34,701 nt of DNA from Deltaproteobacteria bacterium. GTDB taxonomy: Bacteria > Desulfobacterota > Binatia > HRBIN30 > CADEER01. The stretch lies in the NCBI GenBank assembly GCA_029262455.1, contig JAJCZJ010000098.1, positions 1-34,701 on the forward strand, written 5' to 3'. The notes below the pieces were generated by a model. That model saw nothing but the letters and a program-made list of their open reading frames with translations. It did no database searches and was not told where the DNA came from. Position numbers and translations under genes: made by a program. Shown here one piece after another: positions 8,444 through 15,804 of this stretch (positions are counted from its first letter, which is position 1; each line of letters opens with the position of its first letter).

Positions 8444-9196
8444 TTAGAGGTTCTTGAGAACGAAAATCGGTTGGTACTGTGGATATTCTGTATTGGTAGG
8501 GTCCCACCCGAGGCCGACATCTCGTTGAAGCAGATTTTGGTCGTAGCCGTATTTTCCTACTACTTCCCAGCCCTCCAAAAGCAAAGGCAATCTTTCTTGA
8601 CCGTATATTCTGTGCGCATTCCAAACGACAGTATCGATGCCGAGCGGAACGGCGAGGAATAACAATCCGCCGTGTTTGATGATTCTCTTCATTTTAGTCA
8701 TCGCTTTGAGATCGCCGTCGGGATCGATTGGATCGCCGTATCGCCCGAGTCCGTCATGCTCAAAGGAAGAGATTGAGAAGCCAGCATCGAATACAATCGG
8801 ATTTATCTCGTACTCGTGAGGCGTCATTGTATCTACGCCTTCAATCTCCGAGAGAAGGGGGGCGTATTCAATAACGGAGCATGTGCCGCCGTAATGTAAG
8901 CAAATGCTTTCGTACCAAGGCAGCTTGGAGCCCATGACCACGACCTTCATGCCCTTGATTGGGAAATCATCGAGAGCCTCGTACAGCCATGTATCCGTAC
9001 TGCCGTAATAGAATGTCTTTCGTTGAGAGATCCTTTGGATGCATTGATACCGCATCACTTTGGTATAAACCGTTGGCTCATCACCCGATGTATCCTCATC
9101 GATAAACCAATGACGAATCTCGACCTTTCCGGCCATTGAGAATCTGTCGATCAGACCGACGGGAATCTGTCGCGATGTTGAAGTGGGCGTCGTCAT
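8444..9196 (-). CDS. DUF268 family protein (methyltransferase-like fold, polysaccharide-associated)
   Basis: This 250-residue protein matches the DUF268 family by its conserved core: FDAGFSISSFEHDGLGRYGD, then DPDGDLKAM, GGLLFLAVPLG, and WNAHRIYG followed by LPLLLEGWE. The family has a class I methyltransferase-like fold and is found in glycan clusters and in nematodes; its biochemical activity is, to my knowledge, not established. The gene is markedly AT-richer than its neighbours (about 47% GC in a sampled line near 8521-8580), which suggests separate acquisition. It starts 6 bases after the stop of the GT2 gene on the same strand and is probably co-transcribed with it. Confidence 0.82.
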   Translation of the reverse strand: MTTPTSTSRQIPVGLIDRFSMAGKVEIRHWFIDEDTSGDEPTVYTKVMRYQCIQRISQRKTFYYGSTDTWLYEALDDFPIKGMKVVVMGSKLPWYESICLHYGGTCSVIEYAPLLSEIEGVDTMTPHEYEINPIVFDAGFSISSFEHDGLGRYGDPIDPDGDLKAMTKMKRIIKHGGLLFLAVPLGIDTVVWNAHRIYGQERLPLLLEGWEVVGKYGYDQNLLQRDVGLGWDPTNTEYPQYQPIFVLKNL

Positions 9197-9202
9197 GTCG
9201 AG

Positions 9203-9877
9203 TCAGCCATCGCCACGGCGCCTTCGCAGGGCCGTTCTCACGGCGCGCGTGTAATCGACTCGGCGGTCGCGATCGCGGATTCCCATGTTGTTGTCGTGGA
9301 TGCGGCGCCGGACTCCGAGCGCTTGCAAGCAGTCGCTGACCAACCCCAGATCGATCGCGCGTGCGTACCAGTCGATGAAATCGCCTAGCCGTAGAGACGT
9401 GTCGAAGAGGCCTACTCGATCGAAGGCGCCGCGCCGAGCCAGCATCGCGCTCGGGAGCAGCCCGCTGGCGTGCTCTGGGAGTGTGCGCGCGCCGTTCTTG
9501 CCGAACACCTCGATCGCGGCAAAAACTAGATCCACGTCAGGGTGGCGATCGAGGTAGTCGCGCTGGTCGCGCAGCTTCGTCGGCAGCCAGATGTCGTCGG
9601 CGTCGAGCAGCGCGACGTACGCGCCGCGCGACGCTTGGATCCCCTCGTTGCGCGCGGCGCCCGGACCGCGATTGATAGCCTGGCGTAGGAGCCGAACTTC
9701 CGGAAACGACTCGGCGACCGCGGCGGATCCGTCCTCGGAACCATCGTCGACGACGATGATCTCGAATGGGCCGGGATCTCTCTGCTGGAGGACGCTGCGA
9801 ATCGCGTCTGGCAGATGTCGTTCGCCGTCGAAGACGGGGACGACGACGCTTACGAGTGATGCTTCTGAAGGTGTCAT
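9203..9877 (-). CDS. GT2 family glycosyltransferase with RRIHDNNMG ending
   Basis: This 224-residue GT-A protein has VSVVVPVFDGERHLPDAI, IIVVDDGSEDGS, NRGPGAARNEGI and the metal site LDADD (residues 91-95). Its C-terminus, VRRRIHDNNMGIRDRDRR, is a pattern I associate with glycosyltransferases located beside PqqD/HprK/ABC-transporter clusters, which fits the genes just to the right. It is cytoplasmic and complete. Its start lies only 29 bases from that of the divergent GT4 gene, and DUF268 follows 6 bases after its stop. Donor and acceptor are unknown. Confidence 0.83.
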   Translation of the reverse strand: MTPSEASLVSVVVPVFDGERHLPDAIRSVLQQRDPGPFEIIVVDDGSEDGSAAVAESFPEVRLLRQAINRGPGAARNEGIQASRGAYVALLDADDIWLPTKLRDQRDYLDRHPDVDLVFAAIEVFGKNGARTLPEHASGLLPSAMLARRGAFDRVGLFDTSLRLGDFIDWYARAIDLGLVSDCLQALGVRRRIHDNNMGIRDRDRRVDYTRAVRTALRRRRGDG

Positions 9878-9906
9878 CGAACACCAATCGTAGTAGTGGA
9901 GATCCG

Positions 9907-11118
9907 ATGAGAATCCTAGTCGTCAGTCCGTACGTGCCCTCTCCACCGGTCAACGGTGGGCGCATGCGGATCTGGGCAGAGCTCCTACACTTCTCTCGAA
10001 ACCACGAAGTATCTCTTGCAGCCCTCGTCGAGCCCGGCGAGGAAGAACCGCCCCCCGCGCTTCGCGAAGTTTGTACCCATCTGCGGTTGGCTCGCCGCGG
10101 CCCGCTCTTTCCCGATCAAGACGAGCGACTACCACCACCGGTCCTGCAGTTCCGGTCGCGATACATGATCGAGGCCTTGCGCGAGTTGGGCCGGCGGCCT
10201 TACGACATCGTCATGCTCGAGCACCTCTTCAGCGCGCCCTATGCCCCGCTGTTCCCAAACAGCGCTGTCGTCTTGTGCGAGCACAACATAGAGTCACTCA
10301 TCTACCGCCGGTCGGCCGCCATCACCAGCGAGATTCCGTCGATCGCCCAAGCCCCCTGGGTCACCCGCGCCACCGGCATTGACCTGGCAGCGTATGAGAA
10401 CCGCGTGTGGCCGACGTTCCCACTCCGGACCGTCGTCAGTGACGAAGACGATCGGGAAATGCGCCGCCGGTGTGCCACTGGTCGTAGCGTGGTGGTCCCC
10501 AACGGGGTCGACCTCGACGCATACGCACCGCTACCAACGCAGCGAGGGCCCGTGCCATCCATTCTCTTCATGGGATCGCTCGATTACCCACCCAATATCG
10601 ACGCAGCCTTCCGCCTCGTCGAAGACATCCTTCCATGTCTGCGACGTGACGGACTCGAAGTCACGGCGGTGATTGCTGGCCGACGCCCCGTGCCGGAGGT
10701 CGTCCGGCTCGGCGAGCTGCCTGGTGTCCAGGTCATCGCCGATCCACCGGACATGGCGCCGATCGCCGAACGGTGCGGTGTCTGCGTGGTCCCCCTGCGC
10801 TCGGGCTCGGGTACTCGACTGAAGATCCTCCACGCGTTCGCGCTCGGGAGACCGGTTGTCTCAACAAGCCTCGGAGCTGAAGGACTGGATCTCGAGGACG
10901 GTCGCGAGCTGCTGATTCGGGACCAGCCCGCCGAGATGGCCGCCGCCGTCCGACAACTGCTCGAGTCTCGCGATCTGTGCGATCGGTTGCGCGCCAAGGG
11001 TTTCGAGGCTGCTCAGCGCTACTCTTGGTCGAATACGCTGGTGCCACTGGAGGACGCGCTTTGCGAAGAGGCAGACCGCTTCTCCCACGACTCGAGGAAA
11101 TCGGTACGCAGCAGGTGA
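9907..11118 (+). CDS. GT4 glycosyltransferase
   Basis: This 403-residue protein starts MRILVVSPYVPSPPVNGGRM, the standard N-terminus of sugar transferases of the EpsH1/PEP-CTERM-associated type. It has VPNGVDLDAY, LFMGSLDYPPNIDA and the donor-site region VPLRSGSGTRLKILHAFALGRPVVST. The frame is open 47 codons further upstream, but that part is arginine-rich antisense of the neighbouring GT2 gene, so ATG 9907 is preferred. The last 100 bases overlap the end of the convergent gene on the other strand, which is unusual for two intact genes. Transfer of a hexose in the cytoplasm is the expected role. Confidence 0.84.
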   Translation: MRILVVSPYVPSPPVNGGRMRIWAELLHFSRNHEVSLAALVEPGEEEPPPALREVCTHLRLARRGPLFPDQDERLPPPVLQFRSRYMIEALRELGRRPYDIVMLEHLFSAPYAPLFPNSAVVLCEHNIESLIYRRSAAITSEIPSIAQAPWVTRATGIDLAAYENRVWPTFPLRTVVSDEDDREMRRRCATGRSVVVPNGVDLDAYAPLPTQRGPVPSILFMGSLDYPPNIDAAFRLVEDILPCLRRDGLEVTAVIAGRRPVPEVVRLGELPGVQVIADPPDMAPIAERCGVCVVPLRSGSGTRLKILHAFALGRPVVSTSLGAEGLDLEDGRELLIRDQPAEMAAAVRQLLESRDLCDRLRAKGFEAAQRYSWSNTLVPLEDALCEEADRFSHDSRKSVRSR

Positions 11119-12170
11119 TCGACTCCAATCGGGAAGAACCGGTTGTCGCGCGCGTCCGAGATGAAGTGAACGAATGCCGTCTTCTCGTCGATCGGCGGCG
11201 CGAACTGGTGGCGCCGGCTCCCGACACCGTGATCCCAAGCCAGCGGAACCAGATTTGCCTCGCGACCCATGAGTAGAGCATAGAGAGTTTGCTCCATGAC
11301 CCACCAGACGATGCTGCCGAGAGGGTCGTTCTCGTCGAAGTCGGCCATGCCTTCGGAATGCCGGTAGCCGATACTCGAAGCGACCAACTTCTCGGGGACC
11401 CGCATCATGCAATCGAGCGCGCGTTCGATGAAGTCCAGGTCGCGTAGATCCGCAGGCGAGAAGCCGACCCAACCGGAATTCACGTTCGACGCCGGCACCA
11501 GGCCGCAATGTCCCTCCAGATAATTGCGATTCCGGACGTAGGCCTCGCCGCCTCCCTCCGTATACATGGGGCGGCGATCCGCGATCGCGTTCGCCACCGT
11601 CACCGACGGCGCGAACCAAAGAAGATCCGAGTCAATCACCATGGCGTACTCGGTTCGGGACCAGACCAGCACATCAAATAGCTTGCGCGCGATGAAGTGA
11701 CGCCTGCGAAAGTCTTCGCAGAGAGGATACCCCTTCAACGCTTCCGGGACCTTGGGATGGTCCGCCACCGGCATTTCGCATCCGATGAAGTGATCGCGGA
11801 TTCGGCGACGCGACTCGGTCGACAATGAGCCGTCGTCGTGAACCGTCAGGCGCGCATCGATTCCGGCATTGAGAAAGAAGGACTTGAGTGCCCACATTCC
11901 GCGCACTAGATCGCTTTCGCACAAGAGCATGTGCAGCTCGAATCGCGACGTAGTGCTGACGTGGATGGGGCTGGTGTCAAAAATCAGGCGATATCGCGGA
12001 TCCTCGGGGCCCGAGAACAGTCTTCGCAGGATGCGGTTGTGCCGAACCAAGGGGTCCAGCCCGACGCGGGCAATTCTTCGCCTCGTCTGCTCACGCGAAG
12101 GGCCCAGGCGCTGTACGGCATATTGGAGACGCGACGACAGTGATCGACGCAACGCGGCCGAGAGGGTCAC
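11019..12170 (-). CDS. GT-A-like putative glycosyltransferase in the PqqD/HprK operon
   Basis: This protein has 383 residues if translation starts at the GTG at 12170, which overlaps the HprK stop as GTGA. The frame is open far upstream, but that part is antisense to no family and overlaps the kinase gene. Residues 76-100 (RFELHMLLCESD onward) and the central VIDSDLLWF (DxD at 180-182) suggest a nucleotide-sugar binding GT-A fold similar to GT8-like proteins. VNSGWVGFSP and a late SEGMADFDENDP motif follow. I do not recognise a characterised relative. Tight coupling to the kinase and PqqD genes says it works with them, perhaps glycosylating their target. The 3' end overlaps the convergent GT4 gene by 100 bases. 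Confidence 0.65.
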   Translation of the reverse strand: MTLSAALRRSLSSRLQYAVQRLGPSREQTRRRIARVGLDPLVRHNRILRRLFSGPEDPRYRLIFDTSPIHVSTTSRFELHMLLCESDLVRGMWALKSFFLNAGIDARLTVHDDGSLSTESRRRIRDHFIGCEMPVADHPKVPEALKGYPLCEDFRRRHFIARKLFDVLVWSRTEYAMVIDSDLLWFAPSVTVANAIADRRPMYTEGGGEAYVRNRNYLEGHCGLVPASNVNSGWVGFSPADLRDLDFIERALDCMMRVPEKLVASSIGYRHSEGMADFDENDPLGSIVWWVMEQTLYALLMGREANLVPLAWDHGVGSRRHQFAPPIDEKTAFVHFISDARDNRFFPIGVDHLLRTDFLESWEKRSASSQSASSSGTSVFDQE

Positions 12171-13267
12171 TGCCGTGTCGCGCTCCCTGCCGCGATTGCC
12201 CGGGCAATCGCGGCGGCGATTCCGCCTCTGTCCGCGCCCAAGCGCAGCTCGAAACACGGAACAGCGCGCACCAGCGCGGACATCGCTCGCAACGAATCGC
12301 CGCCACTGCCGGACAACTGCAACAACGTGCTCGGCGCGAGTGCTGCGAGCGCCGCCCCCCTCCCCACGGGCACGACTTCTGTTTCGTCCTGGGGGAAAAT
12401 CTTCGGCACGCAAAGCGCGCGCAGCGGCAACGAAGCAGCGATCTGTTCGCCAAACCGCGGCGTGAGCTCGAATACAAGCTTTTCCGCATCTCCCGACGTC
12501 TCGGCACGTGAACCGGAAAGGGCGGCGAGCTTGCTGAGATCGTTCTCGTCGCGCAGCTTTGCCGTGCCGTATACACTGTGCACGAAGGGGTTCGGTGAAT
12601 CGCTGACGAGGCAATAGTCGTCGCCGAGGTACCACATGCCGGCGCACAGCGCCGCCAGCGCTGATGTCGACTTCCCGGAGCCGCCTTTCCCTACGATGAG
12701 CGCGGCGCCATCGGCGTTGCCGATCGCCGCGGCGTGGACCATCTGCATACCGGCGCCAGCCGCCCACCAAGCTAGTAGCGTACGCAGTGGTGAAGCGCAC
12801 TCGTGCCACGGCAAGCGCGCGGCGTCGTTGACCCAGTAGAAGGCCTCGCCGCGTTCATAGTCGAGCAGGCTGAGGGCATCGGGACCGGGATGGAACGAAG
12901 CGCGGATCGGGCCTTTGTCGTACCCGTGGACCTCACCGCGCGAGCCGAGATGCTCCTGCCAACACCAACTCAGGCTGCGCATCAGCGCATCGAGAACGAG
13001 CGACGAAGGCCCGGAGGCGCGGTCCCACAGATGGATCACAAGGCCGGCATCTTTCGGTGCCGGCTCCGCTGGGTGAACGAGCGCCGGTAGAAGCGAGTCT
13101 GCAAGAACCTTGTTCGCGAATCGAAGCCGTATCCGCGAACCGGCGATCGAGAGCGCATGATCGGTGCCACCGGCCGCACTCCGCGTACGCTCGAAATCGG
13201 CTCGCAACAGCTCGCACAGCTCGCGGCGTTCCGCATCCTGAGCTGTCGTCCGGGCGAACTCGCTCAC
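12167..13267 (-). CDS. HprK-like serine kinase, lasso-cluster (PadeK/ThcoK-like) type
   Basis: This protein has 366 residues from the GTG at 13267, which overlaps the PqqD stop as GTGA. The C-terminal half holds VHAAAIG, then the P-loop VGKGGSGKS (about residues 192-200), LAALCAGMWYLGDDYCLV with the acidic motif after the next strand, and a basic-acidic end. This is the fold of HPr kinase-like proteins. In paeninodin- and thermobaculin-type lasso clusters, relatives phosphorylate the precursor's C-terminal serine. The N-terminal 150 residues are cluster-specific and of unknown role. No HPr or PTS gene is present, so catabolite control is unlikely. The substrate here is unknown. Confidence 0.82.
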   Translation of the reverse strand: MSEFARTTAQDAERRELCELLRADFERTRSAAGGTDHALSIAGSRIRLRFANKVLADSLLPALVHPAEPAPKDAGLVIHLWDRASGPSSLVLDALMRSLSWCWQEHLGSRGEVHGYDKGPIRASFHPGPDALSLLDYERGEAFYWVNDAARLPWHECASPLRTLLAWWAAGAGMQMVHAAAIGNADGAALIVGKGGSGKSTSALAALCAGMWYLGDDYCLVSDSPNPFVHSVYGTAKLRDENDLSKLAALSGSRAETSGDAEKLVFELTPRFGEQIAASLPLRALCVPKIFPQDETEVVPVGRGAALAALAPSTLLQLSGSGGDSLRAMSALVRAVPCFELRLGADRGGIAAAIARAIAAGSATRQ

Positions 13268-13704
13268 TGGTCTGCGGGGGTGTCGGGCGCGTTGGGCCAA
13301 CCTTTCTCGTCGTCGACCTCGTGGATGGGGTCGAGGAGTAAGAGATCTTGCATGTCCTGATGCGCTTCCAGCACAGGGGTCTCCCAGGGTTGTCGATCCT
13401 CCGAGCTCGAAAGCGGCGTGCTTTCACTCCGCGTTTCGCTGTCCTTCACAACCAGCCCCTCGCGTTCGAGCTCCGCAAGGAAACGCTCGAGATCGGCGGC
13501 GATGGCGCCGTCCGTCGACTCGAAACGCACCGTCAGCACCGCTTGCATGTCGTCGGCTGGACAGCCGCTTTCGACGAGCCCCCAGATGGATGCCGCGGAG
13601 CCTTGCAGGCCGTAGTAGTTGCCGTTCGATAGATTGACAATGACGGTTTCGCCATCAATGGTTTCGTGCACAATGTCCGGTCCGGCGATCGCAAATCGCG
13701 CCAT
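13264..13704 (-). CDS. PqqD-domain (RRE-like) protein with an extra leader-like C-terminal tail
   Basis: Residues 1-90 form a PqqD-type winged-helix domain: VIVNLSNGNYYGLQGSAASIW, then a helix ending in FLAELEREGLV. Such domains bind leader peptides of ribosomal peptide precursors. After a Ser/Glu-rich linker (91-104) comes a 42-residue tail containing W107-x2-P110-x-L112, then DMQDLLLLDPIHEV (117-130) and GWP (135-137). The W-P-L spacing mirrors the YxxPxL motif of lasso precursor leaders, which is what RRE domains recognise. The start ATG has a strong GGAGG site six bases upstream. It leads an operon with the kinase and GT-A-like genes. No Asn synthetase or B2 protease is near. Confidence 0.85.
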   Translation of the reverse strand: MARFAIAGPDIVHETIDGETVIVNLSNGNYYGLQGSAASIWGLVESGCPADDMQAVLTVRFESTDGAIAADLERFLAELEREGLVVKDSETRSESTPLSSSEDRQPWETPVLEAHQDMQDLLLLDPIHEVDDEKGWPNAPDTPADQ

Positions 13705-13968
13705 GGTTGTCCTCCACTACGTCATCCCGTTCTCAGGTGCGGCCGCGCGCATCCTCGCATGCGACCGCGGCGCCGGCAATCCGCTGGGTAGCATGGCAAC
13801 CACTCCCGAGCTCGCCGACACCGCGATTCAGCCCAGACTATCCATCAATGTTCGGCTGCAACCGCCAACGGCGCGCCATCTCGGTGTGTGCTCGCTGTTC
13901 GCTCCTCGACATGGTGTCAGCGACGCCTGCGTAGCTCATCCCTGGGCGCGCATCGAACTGACGAATAG
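13705..13968. promoter_or_regulatory. Divergent control region between the PqqD operon and the ABC exporter operon
   Basis: The 264 bases between the two divergent starts should hold promoters for both operons. I saw no convincing promoter boxes or repeats. Short plus-strand frames here do not look like a lasso or other peptide precursor. Confidence 0.35.
13711..13715 (-). promoter_or_regulatory. Strong ribosome binding site for the PqqD gene
   Basis: GGAGG on the minus strand lies six bases before the ATG at 13704. It is the best Shine-Dalgarno site in this part of the window and fixes the start of the operon. Confidence 0.7.
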
Positions 13969-15804
13969 ATGGCGCTTTCGCTTTCGAACGTTCATGAATC
14001 GTCCGGTCTAGAGGTGGCGAGTTCCCAGGACCATAGCGGCCGCATGCGGTGGCGCGATATCCACTTCGCGTCCGGTATCGCCTGGAGAAACCGCCCGCGA
14101 CTCGTAGTCATCGCGCTGCTCACTGGCGGCGTGGCCGCCGCCGCCGCACCCACCGCCGCGCTGATTGTTCGCGGGTTCATCAATGCGCTGGCAGCGGGGA
14201 ACCCCCACGAGTCCGGCTCGTGGTTGCTCGGCCTGCTGGGGCTCATGGTGATCGCCGCGCTGGCGCAAGGATGGAATTCCTACGTCCTTCGCCGCCTCCA
14301 GGAAGACATCGACGTGGAGGTTGGGAGCGATCTGCTGCGCCACGCGGCCGATCTGGAATATGAGTACTTCGAGAATCGGGACTTCCACGACGCGGTGCAG
14401 CGAGCTCGCGAAGACTCGTCGCTGTATGTCTCGGCCTTCTTCGCCTCGCTCCTCGGAGTGACGACGAGCGTCCTCACCGCCGTCGTTCTATCGGGCCTAC
14501 TCGCCGTGACGGTACCACAGCTCCTGATAGCCATCGTCGTCCCGGGAGCGGCTTACTTCGGGCTGCGCTGGCAGCTGGCACGGCGATTGTTCGAGGAAGA
14601 GTTGGTCCGCTCGGCTAAGTTCCGCTGGAACTACTATTTCTCGCGCGCGCTGACCGAGCCACCGCTGGTCACCGAGGTGCGCCTCCTCGGGCTGGAATCG
14701 CATTTCGTCGACCGCTTTCGCACCACATTGCGAGATCTCCGCGATCGATTCGCCCGGCTTCTGCAGATGGAGTTGCTCGCCGATCTATCGTTCGGTCTGC
14801 TCAGCAGCGTGGTGGTTTTTCTCGTACTTCGCGAAGTGGTCGACGACGTCATTGCGGGCCAGCTCACGGTTGGCGACGTCGGTTTGGTGGGAGCAGCTGG
14901 GCTGCGCTTGCGCGGAGCCTTGCAGGAGGCGATCGCCGGCGTTGGGGGACTGCGCCGCAACCTGCTGCACATTCGCAACGTTTCCGACTTTCTCGCACTG
15001 TCTAAGGTGGCGAGGAACGAAGGCGAAGCCCTTCCAGCGGGGCCCGGCAGGGTCAGCTTGCGAGGCATCACCTTCACCTACCCGGGTGCATCGGACGCGG
15101 CGTTGAACGAGGTTACGCTCGAAATCGAGCCCGGCGAAACACTAGCCTTGGTGGGAGAGAACGGTTCCGGCAAATCGACGATTGCCAAGCTGATCACGGG
15201 ACTCTACCGAACCTACGACGGCCGCATCCAGATCGATGGAGTCGACGTGAACTCGATCGCTCGCGGTGCAATGTTCGACCTCGTCCACTACGCGCTACAG
15301 GATGTGAATCGCTTCGAGGCATCGGCCGCGGATACACTGGCCTACGGCGATTGGGAGAGGCTGGGCCACGACCGTCAGGCGGCGACTGATATCGCGGTCA
15401 GCGCTGGTGTCGACGAGCTGATCGACTCGTGGCCGCGCGGCTACGACACCCGGTTGGGCCTGCTATTCGGCGAGCACATGCCGTCGGCTGGCCAGTGGCA
15501 ACAACTCGCCCTGGCGCGGGCCTTCGCTCGACCGTATCGCGTCTTGATCCTCGACGAGCCGACCGCAAGTCTCGACGTTCGTCATTCACGGCGCCTCGTC
15601 GAGCGTCTCTGCGATGTCACGCCAAAGCGCACCACGTTGCTGATTTCACACCAGTGGCCGACGATTCGCAGGGCCGATCGCATAGCGGTTCTGGACAAGG
15701 GGCGCATCGTCGAGATCGGTTCGCACGATCAACTGACTGCCGCCCGCGGTCACTACTGGGAGATGTTTCAAGCGTCGCAGCTCGGAGACGTTCATGCCGA
15801 CTGA
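13969..15804 (+). CDS. One-piece ABC exporter (membrane domain plus ATPase), lasso-cluster type
   Basis: This is a 611-residue half-transporter. An exporter-type membrane domain with about six segments (residues 40-330) is followed by an ATPase with Walker A GENGSGKST (about 396-404), Q-loop YALQD, signature SAGQWQ, Walker B VLILDEPTASLD and H-loop ISHQW. The signature is PSAGQ instead of LSGGQ. No C39 leader-peptidase domain precedes the membrane part, so it exports something already processed or unprocessed. As a homodimer in the inner membrane it would be the export arm of the PqqD/HprK system. It overlaps the next gene by 11 bases. An internal ATG at 14044 is an alternative start. Confidence 0.85.
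   Translation: MALSLSNVHESSGLEVASSQDHSGRMRWRDIHFASGIAWRNRPRLVVIALLTGGVAAAAAPTAALIVRGFINALAAGNPHESGSWLLGLLGLMVIAALAQGWNSYVLRRLQEDIDVEVGSDLLRHAADLEYEYFENRDFHDAVQRAREDSSLYVSAFFASLLGVTTSVLTAVVLSGLLAVTVPQLLIAIVVPGAAYFGLRWQLARRLFEEELVRSAKFRWNYYFSRALTEPPLVTEVRLLGLESHFVDRFRTTLRDLRDRFARLLQMELLADLSFGLLSSVVVFLVLREVVDDVIAGQLTVGDVGLVGAAGLRLRGALQEAIAGVGGLRRNLLHIRNVSDFLALSKVARNEGEALPAGPGRVSLRGITFTYPGASDAALNEVTLEIEPGETLALVGENGSGKSTIAKLITGLYRTYDGRIQIDGVDVNSIARGAMFDLVHYALQDVNRFEASAADTLAYGDWERLGHDRQAATDIAVSAGVDELIDSWPRGYDTRLGLLFGEHMPSAGQWQQLALARAFARPYRVLILDEPTASLDVRHSRRLVERLCDVTPKRTTLLISHQWPTIRRADRIAVLDKGRIVEIGSHDQLTAARGHYWEMFQASQLGDVHAD

Noticed and set aside
12171-12809. Upstream extension of the GT-A-like frame
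   Set aside because: It is antisense-free but overlaps the kinase gene in another frame, has no family-like sequence and is arginine-rich; the GTG at 12170 in a GTGA overlap is a better start.
13705-13968. Small plus-strand frames as a possible peptide precursor
   Set aside because: The translations are arginine/serine-rich without a leader motif, and no ribosome site precedes them.
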